DNA of 64,000 bases from CAUZIZ01 sp965219855 (GCA_965219855.1 CBDCOR010000022.1:434001-498000), one strand, 5' to 3'; counted from the first letter of the stretch, positions 33,484-43,770 are shown. Notes: generated from the letters alone by a model not told the origin. A program made the numbers and translations.

Positions 33484-35067
33484 CAAACACGCATTATCAC
33501 ATCGATCCCCGAGCTGGAGACAGTTTTTTCTAGCGTCGGCGGCAGCAACGAGAACCAGTTCTCGCAGTCCGCCGTGGAAGAGCACATTGGCCAGCTCCAC
33601 CTGGTGATGAAGAATCGCCAGGACCGCGAGGGCGAGGAACGCACGATCGAGAGCATCCGGGAGGAGTTGAGCCGCTATCCCGAGATTATCTATCGCTTCT
33701 CGCGTCCGACGCTGTTCAGCTTCAAGACGCCGATTGAAGTGGAAATCTTCTCGTTCGACTTGGAGGCCCAACAGGAAGCGGCGGAATTGGTGGCCGCAAG
33801 ATTGGCGACCGTCGAGGGCCTGAGCGACATTCAGACGACGACCCGGTTGGGAAGTCCCGAGGTCCAAGTGCGCTTTCGGCGGGACGTGCTTGCTCGGCTG
33901 GGTCTGGATGAGACCCGTATCTCCGAGATCCTTCGCAATAAGATCCGCGGCGATGTTGCTTCCCGCTACCGGGAGGAGGAGAAGCAGATCGAGATTCTGG
34001 TGCGCGCCGACGAAAGCCAGCGCGACACGATCACCGATCTGGGCAACTTGGTGATCAACAACCAGGGCGGCGCTAACAATAACGCCCGTCAGCAGGGAAA
34101 TCGAGCGGGGAGCGCGAGCGCACAGAGGAATACACAAACCCGAAGCAGCAGATCCAACAGTGAGGAAGAGCAAGAAGGACAAGCCACCGAGCAGGAACAA
34201 GAAGAGGAGCAGGCGGCACGCACGATTCCGATCCGTCTGGGAGCCGTTGCCGACGTGCGGATCGGCCGCGGGCCCGCCGAGGTGCGCCGAATCGGCTCTC
34301 AGCGTGCGGCCGTCGTTTCGGCGAATCTCGCCGGAAGGGATCTTCAGAGCGTCGCCGCGGAGATTCGAGTGGAGTTGTCCGACTTGCGCGGCGAGGTCCC
34401 GGCGAACACGGTGATCGGTCTCAGTGGCCAGAACCAGGAGCTCGAAGAGTCCTATCGCAGTCTGCAGTTCGCGCTCGGGTTGGCCATCTTTCTGGTTTAT
34501 CTTGTCATGGCCTCACAGTTTGAATCGCTCATCCATCCGTTCGTGATTCTTTTCACGGTGCCTTTGGCGTTGGTGGGCGTCGTGCTTTCACTGTTCTTAA
34601 CCGCGACGACGATCAGCGTGATGGTGTTGCTGGGAGTGATCATCCTGGCCGGTATCGTGGTGAACAACGCGATCGTACTTGTGGACTACACCAACCAACT
34701 ACGCCAAAGCGGGATGGCCAAGCGCGACGCCTTGTTGCAAGCCGGGCAAGTGCGGCTTCGCCCCATCGTCATGACGACCCTGACGACGGTGCTGGGCCTG
34801 TTCCCGATGGCGCTTGGCTGGGGCGAGGGGTCGGAGGTGCGCGCGCCCATGGCGATCGCCGTGATGGGCGGCCTGCTGTTTTCGACCATGCTGACACTGC
34901 TGCTCATTCCCGTCGTCTACGACCTGGTCGATCGCCGCGTCTACGTGGGGGCGGATGCGACGACCCCGGCCGAGGCGGCACCCGGTGCAGAGGGATGGGG
35001 AGAGCGCCTGACCGAAGAGGGACACGGGCCATTGAACCCCGGAGGAATCAGCGATGGAGCCGACTGA
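33484..35067 (+). pseudogene. RND efflux permease, C-terminal half only
   Basis: HAE1-type multidrug or metabolite pump missing its first half. The frame is open from about 33484 (TRIITSIPELETVFSSVGG) and continues through the periplasmic porter part and membrane helices 7-12 (GLAIFLVYLVMASQFESLIH, VMVLLGVIILAGIVVNNAIV, MTTLTTVLGLFPMALGWGEG). A Gln/Glu/Ser-rich insert (residues about 165-220) is unusual. No start or first membrane domain exists because element-derived sequence ends just before. It overlaps the next pump gene by 14 bases, as in a two-pump operon. Confidence 0.85.
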
Positions 35068-38000
35068 GCCCAACAACCAGCCGCGCGAAGAATCCCGGCA
35101 TACGGAACGCAGGGGCACAGGGGGACGGACGACCGCTTCAGGGAACCGTTTGGCTGAGTTTTCTCTGCGTTATCCCGTCACCATTTGTATGGTCTTCGTT
35201 CTGTTCTTCGCGCTTGGGGTGATCTCGATTTTCAAGATCCCGCTGGTGATGATGCCTGCTATGGAGCGGCCGTTTCTGGACATCGGGCTGGCCTATGACA
35301 ACGCAACGCCGCTGCAGGTGCTCGAGTCCATCACCAAACCCCTCGAAGAGGTCTTGAGCACCGTTCCGGGAGCCAAGAGAATGAGTTCGCGCGCGTCGAG
35401 CAATCGGGCGAGCGTCAATCTCACCTTCGGTTGGGAAGAAGACATTGACGCACGGCGAGCGGAGATTCGGGACAAGATCGATCAGATCCGTGACGACCTG
35501 CCCGACGACATCGAGCACATTTGGATCCGCAACTGGGGTACGGAGGACATACCGATCATGTTCGGCCGCATCGCCTCCGGCAAGGATCTTCGAACCGCCT
35601 ACGACTTTCTTGACCTCAAGATCAAGAAGCCGATCGAGCGCGTCCCCGGGGTGGCGGAGGTGGAGGTGTGGGGTGCGGGCCGCCGCGAGATCGACATCGA
35701 CCTGCGGCTCGATGACATCAAGCGCTACCGCGTCGACGTTGGACAGCTCTTCCAGCGGCTCGACGATATCAATGTCAACCGATCGCTGGGCCGGGTCGTC
35801 GATGGGGAGATCCGCTATGGTGCGATAACGCAGGGCACGCTTGCGTCCGTCACCGACATCGAAAACATCCCGGTCAATGACCGCGGCTTGCGACTCGCCG
35901 ATATCGCCGACATTCTCTACGACGCCCCTGCCCCCACAGGGGGCAATCGGCTGAACGGCGAGTACGCTGTCGGCTTCATGGTTCGCAAAACCTCTCAAGC
36001 CAACACCGTGACGGTTGTCGACGGCGTATTGGCCGAGATTGAGGAGATCGGCAGAGACCCGACACTCGAGGGCATTGATCTGAAGCTTTGGTTCAACCAA
36101 GGCGAGGAGATCACAAAGTCGCTGACCGGGTTGCTGTGGGCCGGAGTCGTTGGCGCGATTCTGGCGGTCGTGGTCTTGATCTGCTTCCTTCGAAAGTGGA
36201 GCGCCACGTTGGTGATCGCTCTGGCGATTCCCTTTTCGATCATCAGCGCCGTCGGTTTCCTGTATCTCTCCGGCCAGATGCTCGATGTCTTCACGATGTT
36301 GGGCCTGATGCTCGCCACCGGCATGCTCGTGGACAATGCGGTGGTGGTGTTGGAGTCCATCTACCAAAAGCTCGAGATGGGGATGGATCGCGTGAGCGCC
36401 GCCAAGGTAGGCACGCAGGAAGTCATCACGGCGGTGATCGCCGCCACGCTGACGTCGGTGATCATCTTCGTCCCGCTCATCTTCGGCGAGCAGAACGACT
36501 TCACGATGTATCTCCAGCACACCGGCATCGCCATCATCTTTGCGTTGGGGGCCTCGCTGTTTGTTTCGCTGACGCTGATTCCCTTGGCCATGGCGCGCCT
36601 GTTGCGAATGGACGTGCGGGAGCGTTCGGCCTGGCAGCAGTGGACCGTGGAACGTCTCGATCGCCTCATGCGTCGGCGACGGACCCCCGAGGCGGTGCAG
36701 CCGTCACCGGAGGCGGCGCCGCCTGGGACGGGCCGCATCACGAAATTCTATTTGCATACCGTCGCTTGGCTCTTGCGCCACCGCATCCTGGTGGGCCTCT
36801 TACTCGTGCCCGCGCTCATCGCTGGGTCCTACTGGCTGTTGATGAACAAGGTGCCCAGCATGACGCCCGACGCGCTCGATATTCGGGACGTATACGTGCG
36901 CTACCGGTTCTCGGAGAACTTCCACTACGTCAAGATCCTGCAGGACTACGTCTTCCCGGTTGAGCGCTTTCTCGACGCCAATCGCGAACAGTTCGGCATC
37001 AAGGACATCTATACGCAATACGGAAACAACCGTGCCTCCACCCAAATCTACTTCGATACCGACAAGGTCGACCACGTAGCTCTCGCGAGGATTCGTGAGG
37101 AGATCACCGAAGGACTTCCCGAGATTCCGGGGGCCGAGATTACTCTCGGCAGCCAACGCGGTGAGAATCAGACCGGCTTCAGCGCGAATTTCTTCGGTGA
37201 CGACCCACAGACGCTGGAGTCCTTAGCTCAGGAAGCGAAGCGGCGCCTACTAGCCCTTCCCGACTTCACCAAGGTTTCGACACGCCTCGACAGCGCCGAG
37301 GAAGAAGTTCAGGTTCGCGTTCGCCGCGACTTGGCCCGCCGCTACGGCGTCTCGGCGCAATCGGTCTCCCAGGCCCTGGGCATCGTCGTTCGCGGCAGGC
37401 AGGTACGGGGCTTCCGAACCCCCGAAGGCGAAGTCAACATTCTGGTCCAGTTGCGCCCCGAGGACCGCGAAAACCTGAATGACCTGCGCACGCTGGTCGT
37501 GGGCGGCGGGCAGGACGGGGAGCAAATAACTCTCGAGCAGGTCGCGGACTTGCGGATCGAGAAGGTCCCGGGCCAAATTCGCCGTGAGAACCGCCAGACG
37601 ACCACGTCGATCCGCGCCACCTATACCGGCGCTCAACGGGATGTTGGAAAGCAGGCCATGAGTGATGTGCTCGACCTGCTCGACTATCCGCCTGGCTATG
37701 GTTGGAGCTTCAGTTTTTGGACCAATCGACAGGATGAAAGCCGCGCAGGCTTCGTTACGAACATCGTGCTGGCGTTGTTCATGGTGTATTTCGTGATGGC
37801 TTCGTTGTTCGAGTCGATTGCCCACCCCTTCGCCATCATGTTTTCCCTGCCGTTTGCGATGGTGGGGGTGGCGGGCTTCCTTTACGTAACCAATAGCCCG
37901 TTCAACTTGATGGCCTGGATCGGCTCCATCGTCCTGATTGGAATCGTCGTCAATAACGGTATCGTCCTCATCGACCATATCAACAAGCTGCGGCGGAAGG

Positions 38001-38311
38001 GCATGCCACGCTCGGAAGCCGTCATGGCGGGTTGCCGGGAACGCCTCCGTCCCATCGTGATGACCGCCGCCACAACGATCGTCGGCCTCATCCCCCTTGC
38101 TTTCGGCCGTAGCAGCGTCTTTGATATGCAGTACTTCCCGATGGCACGGACGGTCATGGGAGGACTGATGGCCTCGACCGTGCTGACGCTGATCGTCCTG
38201 CCGACTTACTACACGTTGTTTGACGATTTGGCAGTATGGGTCAAGCGAACCTGGTACCGCTCAGATCCGTCGCGGCTCGATAAGACCGCCGACGCGGTCT
38301 CCGGCGATTGA
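35054..38311 (+). CDS. RND efflux permease, complete (1085 aa)
   Basis: Inner-membrane proton-driven exporter of the HAE1/AcrB type; substrate unknown. The N-terminal cytoplasmic tail (about 45 polar residues) precedes helix 1 (VTICMVFVLFFALGVISIF). Two large periplasmic loops and 12 helices follow; the proton-relay region is in GLMLATGMLVDNAVVVLESI. The second half ends with GIVVNNGIVLIDHINKLRRK and VMTAATTIVGLIPLAFGR. The ATG overlaps the preceding pump stop. With that partner truncated and no membrane-fusion gene in view, assembly of a full pump is uncertain. Confidence 0.93.
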   Translation: MEPTEPNNQPREESRHTERRGTGGRTTASGNRLAEFSLRYPVTICMVFVLFFALGVISIFKIPLVMMPAMERPFLDIGLAYDNATPLQVLESITKPLEEVLSTVPGAKRMSSRASSNRASVNLTFGWEEDIDARRAEIRDKIDQIRDDLPDDIEHIWIRNWGTEDIPIMFGRIASGKDLRTAYDFLDLKIKKPIERVPGVAEVEVWGAGRREIDIDLRLDDIKRYRVDVGQLFQRLDDINVNRSLGRVVDGEIRYGAITQGTLASVTDIENIPVNDRGLRLADIADILYDAPAPTGGNRLNGEYAVGFMVRKTSQANTVTVVDGVLAEIEEIGRDPTLEGIDLKLWFNQGEEITKSLTGLLWAGVVGAILAVVVLICFLRKWSATLVIALAIPFSIISAVGFLYLSGQMLDVFTMLGLMLATGMLVDNAVVVLESIYQKLEMGMDRVSAAKVGTQEVITAVIAATLTSVIIFVPLIFGEQNDFTMYLQHTGIAIIFALGASLFVSLTLIPLAMARLLRMDVRERSAWQQWTVERLDRLMRRRRTPEAVQPSPEAAPPGTGRITKFYLHTVAWLLRHRILVGLLLVPALIAGSYWLLMNKVPSMTPDALDIRDVYVRYRFSENFHYVKILQDYVFPVERFLDANREQFGIKDIYTQYGNNRASTQIYFDTDKVDHVALARIREEITEGLPEIPGAEITLGSQRGENQTGFSANFFGDDPQTLESLAQEAKRRLLALPDFTKVSTRLDSAEEEVQVRVRRDLARRYGVSAQSVSQALGIVVRGRQVRGFRTPEGEVNILVQLRPEDRENLNDLRTLVVGGGQDGEQITLEQVADLRIEKVPGQIRRENRQTTTSIRATYTGAQRDVGKQAMSDVLDLLDYPPGYGWSFSFWTNRQDESRAGFVTNIVLALFMVYFVMASLFESIAHPFAIMFSLPFAMVGVAGFLYVTNSPFNLMAWIGSIVLIGIVVNNGIVLIDHINKLRRKGMPRSEAVMAGCRERLRPIVMTAATTIVGLIPLAFGRSSVFDMQYFPMARTVMGGLMASTVLTLIVLPTYYTLFDDLAVWVKRTWYRSDPSRLDKTADAVSGD

Positions 38312-38376
38312 ATTGCCGGGATCAGGACACTGCTTGCTACCGCTGAGGATGCGGGTCTGCCTGAATATTGGCGAGA

Positions 38377-38718
38377 CTACGATGCCCCGTTCTGCTTTCC
38401 GCGTTCTCGAACCCACTCATCCATCATCTTGATCAGGGCATTGAATCGTTCGTCGGTCTCGCGATGGGCCGCGTCGTAGCGCTGATGGGTAAGTCGGTTC
38501 TCTTCTTGGAATCGTTGGAGGGCCTCTTCGTTCTGACGTTGGGAATCGGCGACGTCAGCTACGATATCCACCAGCCGGTTCATGTTCTCGGCGAGCTGAA
38601 CCTGTTGCTGAGTCAGTTGTTGCTGCTCGAGCTTGTTGGTCTGCGCAAGCTGCGCCAGCGCCGCCTCAGTTTTCGCTTGAGCCTGTAAGAGGAATTCGAT
38701 GGATTTCTCGATGTCCAT
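38377..38718 (-). CDS. Small coiled-coil protein
   Basis: 113 residues from ATG 38718 (AAGGG upstream). Nearly the whole sequence is one predicted coiled coil: MDIEKSIEFLLQAQAKTEAA, QQLTQQQVQLAENMNRLVDI and so on, rich in Gln, Ala and Glu with heptad spacing. No enzymatic feature. Such short coiled-coil proteins are common and unassigned in related genomes. Convergent with the RND gene. Confidence 0.75.
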   Translation of the reverse strand: MDIEKSIEFLLQAQAKTEAALAQLAQTNKLEQQQLTQQQVQLAENMNRLVDIVADVADSQRQNEEALQRFQEENRLTHQRYDAAHRETDERFNALIKMMDEWVRERGKQNGAS

Positions 38719-38772
38719 GGCAACCCTTAGCTTATCACTCCGCTGAGATCTCACCTTCCGTTACCGAAGCCG

Positions 38773-39645
38773 CTACACCAGTTTCTGGTAAACCCGAAAC
38801 GTCTCGTGAGCGGCTTTCACCCAACTGAACTCGACGCAGCGTTTGAGGCCGGCGTCGATGAGTCTCCGCCTGGTCGTACTGTCTTCGATGGCGTCGAGCA
38901 GTGCGTTCCGAATCACACCGGGATTCTCCGGATCTATGATCAAGGCGGCATCCCTGGCCACTTCGGGCAGCGCGCCGCGATCCGACGTTACGACCGGCAG
39001 TCCCGCCGACATGGCTTCGAGCACCGGCAGCCCGAAACCTTTGTCGAGCGACGGAAAGGCCAGCGCGGCCGCCGTGCGGTAGAGCAAAGCCAGCGTCTCG
39101 CGGTCCACGTAGTCCAGACGATGGATGAGCGCCTCGACGGGGCTGCGCTCGATGCGCCGCAGGACCTTCTCCGCCCCGTAGCCGAGCGAGCCTGCCAAGA
39201 TCAGCCGGTAGGGCGGCCCCATTCCCTCGAAAGCCTCAACCAGACGCTCGATGTTCTTGCGGGCCTGCAAGGCCCCGACGTGCAGAACGAAGGGGGCCTC
39301 CAGGCCGAGTCCGCGGCGAAAAGCCAGAAGCTGTTCGGCGGGAAACGCCGGTGCCGGTTCGACCCCGTGCTGGACGACACTGATCTCTTCGCGTGGGAAG
39401 TGCAACAATGCCGCGACTTGCCGAGCCGTGTAGTCCGAGACGGCGATGATCTGGTCGGAGCGCTCTGCCGCATCTTTGGCCAGCGCGGTGAAGCGCTCGC
39501 GGAACTCTGGGGTCGAGTAGTCTCCCGTCATCACGAACAGGTCGTGGAAAGTGGTCACCGTTCGCCGGAATCGGCATTTCGGCAAACGCTGGTTCAGTCC
39601 GTGAAAGACGGCTACCCGCGAGCGAAAGAGGAAGCAGGCGAAATC
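38773..39645 (-). pseudogene. Glycosyltransferase family 1, N-terminus lost
   Basis: GT-B sugar transferase, probably in polysaccharide synthesis. Present: FHGLNQRLPKC, VTTFHDLFVMTGDYSTPEF, IIAVSDYTARQV, VLHVGALQARKNIERLVEAF and the donor-binding LAFPSLDKGFGLPVLEAMSA, GLPVVTSDRGALPEVA. The first ~70 residues are missing. At about 39645 the sequence changes abruptly to the first 20 codons of a serine recombinase read in a different frame, so this is a recombination junction. Confidence 0.85.
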
Positions 39646-39709
39646 CTCCGTAGATGGCGCAAGTGATGGGCTTTTTCTCTGTGGAGTTCCTCTGGCCAGT
39701 CTCAAGCAT
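39646..39709 (-). pseudogene. Serine recombinase N-terminal remnant (element C)
   Basis: MLETGQRNSTEKKPITCAIY is nearly identical to the first 20 residues of the element A recombinase (LIR in place of PIT). Similarity stops just before the catalytic Ser, where glycosyltransferase sequence begins. Starts within the DUF2924 stop, as in the complete copies. Confidence 0.85.
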
Positions 39710-40214
39710 GCTTGCCCCCTCGGTCGTTCTTCTTCAGCCCGAAGAAGAGCCTGCCGTTCCAGCGAGTGCCGGTGATCTCCCGAGCCACGGCGCTCAGGGA
39801 TCGAAAGATCCGTCCGTCGTACTCGAAGCCTTTCTCCTGGGCGAGGACCTCATAGCGGCGGCCCTTCCAGATCCTCTCGAACCGGGTGCCGGGAAGAATG
39901 CCGTTCTTGCTTGGACGTTTCTCGGATACCCTGACGTCCACCCGGGCCATGGGGTCGTCCTGAGCGATTTGCCCCAAACGCCCCTTGGCGCCCTCCGATA
40001 GGCCGCCGTAGAAGAGCTCCTGGATGCGATAGGCCAGGCGCTTGATGAGAAACTGTTTCTTGTAGGGAGGTGGTTTGCTGCCATGGAGGTCCAGCCACTT
40101 CTCGCGCAGTTGCTCCAGCGTCATGTTCTTCAGCGTTGCCAGCTGCCGTAGCACGGAATGGCGGGTCCTGGCGGTGTGGTTCCTGTTGTGGGATTGCTTG
40201 CTTGACTCACTCAT
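39702..40214 (-). CDS. DUF2924 family protein (element C)
   Basis: Intact 170-residue copy: MSESSKQSHN start, MTLEQLREKWLDLHG, KKQFLIKRLAYRIQELFYGG, GTRFERIWKGRRYEVLA, AREITGTRWNGRLFFGLKK. Closest by eye to the element A copy. Without a recombinase partner it is probably non-functional in integration. Confidence 0.85.
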   Translation of the reverse strand: MSESSKQSHNRNHTARTRHSVLRQLATLKNMTLEQLREKWLDLHGSKPPPYKKQFLIKRLAYRIQELFYGGLSEGAKGRLGQIAQDDPMARVDVRVSEKRPSKNGILPGTRFERIWKGRRYEVLAQEKGFEYDGRIFRSLSAVAREITGTRWNGRLFFGLKKNDRGGKHA

Positions 40215-40263
40215 GGGCCACTCCCTCCTCTCGCGTCCTGGACGCGTTTGTCAGGCATGAAGG

Positions 40264-41054
40264 CATTGTCAAGTTAACAACGCGAAGGCGATTTTGTCCC
40301 GAGATCGTCCGAGGTTTCTCCCTTTCAGCAGGCACAAGTCGCTGTCTTCCAGTCCGTGAAGGCTCGGTTTCTCAGAAGTCGATGATGAATCGCTTTGAGA
40401 TGATGACGTCCAACTCGGAACAGGTTGTGAATGGGACCGTGGACGCAGAGAAAGCGTTGGACTTGTGCCGCTGACTTGAATCGACGCATCTGGCGTTCCT
40501 GCTCCCTGGTGTGCTGGTGGGAGACTTCAGCTCGGTTGTTTTCGTACTGGCCGGTTCAATGGGTGACGGATGGGAAGACCTCTCGGTGGGCCGCCGGATA
40601 GCTTCGAAGCCTGTCGGTGACGAGTTGCAACGGCGGCCTCTCCTGGTGTTTCAACATCTTGCGAAAGAAGCGTTTAGCGGCTCTTTTGTCTCTGCGGCGT
40701 GTCACCAGGATATCGAGGACATCGCCATCCTGGTCAACGGCTCTCCAAGGATAATGACGTTTCCCTCGGATGGTGATGAACAACTCGTCCACGTGCCAGA
40801 TGTCCCCGAGGCGACCTTATCGCCGCCGCAGAGTGCGGGTATACGCTGGTCCAAACTTCCGGCACCAGGATCGAATGGCTTCGTAGGATACGGTGATGCC
40901 CCGCTCCGCGAGAAGGTCCTCGACATCACGAAAGCTCAGCGTGAACCGATGGTACAGCCAAACGGCATGACTGATGATCTCGGGTGGGAAGCGGTGACGT
41001 CGATACGGGGATTCCATCGGTCAATTGTCGCCGACCGGTGTTAACTTGACAATG
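40264..41054 (-). mobile_element. IS6-family element, degenerate, no target duplication
   Basis: Ends carry the inverted repeat CATTGTCAAGTTAACA (40264-40279 and, reversed, 41039-41054), giving 791 bp, a normal IS6 size. The eight flanking bases differ (CATGAAGG versus TGCAGGCC), so the element sits at a recombination junction rather than a fresh insertion. It separates element C from the phage-tail genes. Confidence 0.85.
40325..41017 (-). pseudogene. IS6-family transposase with two in-frame stops
   Basis: 231 codons read as an IS6/IS240-type transposase: FPPEIISHAVWLYHRFTLSF, GDIWHVDELFI (first Asp), WRAVDQDGDVLDILV (second Asp) and TGQYENNRAEVSHQ (Glu). In-frame TAA at 40817-40819 and TGA at 40556-40558 cut the chain, with matching protein on both sides of each. 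No frameshift is needed. The enzyme is inactive. Confidence 0.87.
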
Positions 41055-42359
41055 TGCAGGCCGTCGCTACGACGGTCGTCGAAGGGCACAATTGTTCTAC
41101 AAATTCTTCCTGCCGCTGCGCCTCCTGGTTCAGGCACTGCGTTTGGTCGGACGGGTTGCCGCCACCCTCTGGCAGGTGCTCACGGGTGACCTCTCGGTGA
41201 TGGATGGACTCAAAGCCATCGGCCGCGCCGTGGTGGACTACCTGGCCACGCCGTTCAGGTGGGCCCGGGACGTGGTCACCGGCGTCTGGGGTGTTCTTCA
41301 AACGCTGTTTTCTGCTGTCGGTCGGTTCTTTCACTCGGCGGCTGCGAGGCTTGTTCGGGTATTCATGGACCTGCCGCTGGTGCGGACCCTGACGGAGGTG
41401 TTCTCGGCGGTCAGAAGCTTCCTTGCCGGCGACACGACGTTCTTCGAGGCGGGAAAGCGAATCCTGATCGCACTCGGCAAAGGCATCTGGTCGGCGGCGA
41501 CCTATCCCTTCGAGCTGTTAAGACAGGCACTCGGTCAGTTGCGGTCCCTGCTGCCGTTCTCAGACGCCCAAACCGGACCCCTTTCCAACCTGACAGCCTC
41601 GGGGTCCGCCATCCTCAAGACGTTCGCCCAGGGCATGACGGGCGTCGCGGGATTGCCCGACCGGGTCCTCTCTCGCGTGTTCGAGGGCCTGCAAACCACG
41701 GCGGTCCAGGGATGGCAGGGCCTCGAATCTCTCGGCACATCGGCCCTGGAGGCCGTTGGCAGGCCGTTTCATGGGATCGCCGACGCGGCGTCCAGTGCGT
41801 GGAGCCGGATCACCACGACGGCCGCCGGTGCATGGAGCGGTCTTCAATCCATGGCCCAGAGGGTACCGGGGCATGGATGAGGGCGCCCTTCGCGGGACTG
41901 GCCAGCGCCGCATCGGCTGCCTGGAACGAGGTGAAAGACGTCGGTGGCGGATCGACACTTCTAGAAAAGCTCGCTGGCGGCGTCGCTCGGGTCGCGCCGG
42001 CCATGCTCACCGGCACCCTGGCGCTCACGCCCGTCCTCGCGCAAGAGGTCCCGCAAGCGGGAGCACCTGTCTTGGGAACGGAACCGACCGTCTTGGCGAC
42101 ACGGGCAGCTTCGCCTCCCGAAGCGTCGCGCCTGCTCGCCCAGACCCGGGGCGCGCTCACACCTGGAGCCGGTGCATCCACCGAACCGGCTGGTGAGAAC
42201 GTGCGTACGGTTCTGGAGACGCTGCTTGGAAAACTCGACGCGTTGGCCGACCGGCCCATCGACGTCTCCGTCACCACGCTACTGGATGGACGGCAGGTCG
42301 CCCAATCCGTGTACCGGGACATCCGCGAGCGCAAGATCAGAAACTACGAGACGCTGTGA
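41055..42359 (+). pseudogene. Phage tail tape-measure protein, C-terminal part, frameshifted
   Basis: Hydrophobic/amphipathic tail-length protein fragment: FYKFFLPLRLLVQALRLVGR, WGVLQTLFSAVGRFF, many Ala/Leu/Trp helices. The first frame ends at 41880 after MAQRVPGHG; one missing G near 41870 would continue to AWMRAPFAGLASAASAAWNE and end at 42359 (RDIRERKIRNYETL). The 5' part, usually much longer, was lost at the IS6 junction. It belongs to the tail module that follows. Confidence 0.7.
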
Positions 42360-42679
42360 GGCCGAGTGTGAAGCGAATCTACCTGTGCAGTCGCTACGCC
42401 GGAGATACGGTCCGAAACGTTGCTGTGGCCAAACGCCTGTGCCGCAAGCTGATCGACGCCGGCCAGGCGCCGTTCGCGACCCACCTCCTCTATCCCCGCT
42501 TCCTCGATGACGGCAACCCTTCGGAGCGGGAGCTCGGTATCGCTTGCGGGCTGACCTTCATGGCGGTCTGCGACGAGGTTTGGCTCTACAGCGTGGACGG
42601 GCTGTCCAGCGGCATGCGCCGGGAAGTTGGCCACGCCATCCGGCTTGGCAAGACGCTGGTCGAAATAAAGGAGGTCTGA
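42356..42679 (+). CDS. DUF4406/DUF7768-like phage protein
   Basis: 107 residues from GTG 42356, overlapping the tape-measure stop. The fold looks like the nucleoside 2-deoxyribosyltransferase-like family: RIYLCSRYAG at the start, then FATHLLYPRFLDD, and GLSSGMRREVGHAIRLGKTL near the end. Such genes are frequent phage accessories; a nucleotide-related role is inferred. Its place inside a tail operon is unusual. Confidence 0.6.
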   Translation: MRPSVKRIYLCSRYAGDTVRNVAVAKRLCRKLIDAGQAPFATHLLYPRFLDDGNPSERELGIACGLTFMAVCDEVWLYSVDGLSSGMRREVGHAIRLGKTLVEIKEV

Positions 42680-42681
42680 CG

Positions 42682-43152
42682 GTGGCCTGGGAAAAGAAAG
42701 CAATCACCGCGCACTTGGTGGACGTCGAGACCCGACAGCGTCTGGAGTTCCAGTACAACCCCAACGATATCGTGGATGAGAAGAGTACCGCTTACGCCGC
42801 CATCAAGATCCCCGGCCTAAGCCACCCCCGCTACCAGTACGTCGCCGGTGAGCCGCGCAAAATCAGCTTTCAACTACGGTTCTTCAAGGGCCCGGTCACC
42901 GAATCGGTCGATTGGTTGCGCTCGCTGCTCTATCCCAAGCACGCCGGGACGATGCTGGAGCACGCGCCGCACCGGGTGCTGTTTCTGTTTGGCGAGCTCT
43001 ACCCTGGAGTCGAGTGTGTCGTCCGTCAGGTCAAGGCCCGCTACTTTCACTTGTTCGACCGCGACAACCTCCGGCCCCAGCACGCCGAGGTGGACGTGGT
43101 TCTCGAGGAATACATCAACGAGTCGGTCGGGTACCGGGAGGTGCGGGGATGA
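42682..43152 (+). CDS. Contractile-tail/injection-system tube-associated protein
   Basis: 156 residues from GTG 42682 with AGGAGG in front. Resembles the CIS_tube/phage tail LysM-adapter family: RLEFQYNPNDIVDEKSTAYA, GEPRKISFQLRFF, SVDWLRSLLYPKH and RDNLRPQHAEVDVVLEEY. These proteins connect the inner tube to the baseplate. The stop overlaps the next ATG. Confidence 0.7.
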   Translation: MAWEKKAITAHLVDVETRQRLEFQYNPNDIVDEKSTAYAAIKIPGLSHPRYQYVAGEPRKISFQLRFFKGPVTESVDWLRSLLYPKHAGTMLEHAPHRVLFLFGELYPGVECVVRQVKARYFHLFDRDNLRPQHAEVDVVLEEYINESVGYREVRG

Positions 43153-43439
43153 TCGGGCGCCGTTCGAGATACGCGACCACAGTGCTCTTTACCGGGCAGG
43201 AGGAAGGGTTCCTGGGCGCGCGGGCTCCGGTGGACACAACTCCCAGGCCGGACGACCGGTTCCATACCGTCGTAGCTGGAGATCGGGTGGACCTGCTCGC
43301 TGCCCGCTACCTCGGCCAGGCGGATCTATGGTGGGTTCTCTGCGACTACAACGACATCTTTTTTCCGCTGGAGCTTGAGCTGGGAGCTGTCCTGCGCATT
43401 CCATCGGTGGAGCACGTGAACATGCGTCTTATTGGGTAA
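43149..43439 (+). CDS. LysM-like tail/baseplate protein
   Basis: 96 residues; ATG overlaps the preceding stop (ATGA). The core RVDLLAARYLGQADLWWVLC, DYNDIFFPLELELGAVLRIP is typical of short LysM-like tail proteins next to the tube protein. Last gene of the tail remnant; the IS21-type element begins about 125 bases later. Confidence 0.72.
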   Translation: MIGRRSRYATTVLFTGQEEGFLGARAPVDTTPRPDDRFHTVVAGDRVDLLAARYLGQADLWWVLCDYNDIFFPLELELGAVLRIPSVEHVNMRLIG

Positions 43440-43770
43440 AAAGTTGCGCTGGTGGCGTATCGAACCGAGGTAGCACCCCGAGTACAGGCCTGTGCGTAAA
43501 TCCACACAAGCTCTACACCATGCAAAGCTATGAGCTGCGGCAGTAACGTGAGCCAGGGATTGCTGCGTATTCCGGACGAAACCGGCCGGTGATTCCAGAG
43601 GAAACCGGCCACTGATTCCGGAGCAAACCGGCCACCCAATCCGGCGGGAAACCGGCCACTAGAAACGGGGTTTCCGGAAGGGTGGCCGGTTTCCCGGAAT
43701 CGGTTTCCAGAGCGGACGGAAGCGACGTTGGACTCCTTCGGTACCATGACTCCTTTTCGGAGGAGCGATC

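Larger units (their letters stand above)
39646..40263 (-). mobile_element. Fragment of a third recombinase element (C)
   Basis: Minus-strand piece holding a complete DUF2924 gene and the first ~20 codons of a serine recombinase, in the same order and overlap as in elements A and B. It ends at the glycosyltransferase on one side and at an IS6-type element on the other, right where the upstream leader would begin (ACGCGTCCAGGACG is still present). Confidence 0.8.

Noticed and set aside
34170..34280. The Gln/Glu-rich insert in the truncated RND pump as a prion-like or regulatory domain
   Set aside because: It is short and lies in a gene without start or first half; a simple-sequence insertion in a periplasmic loop is enough.
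40070..41044. Plus-strand frames opposite the IS6 transposase and element C
   Set aside because: They run antisense to recognisable transposase and DUF2924 sequence and have no supporting motif.
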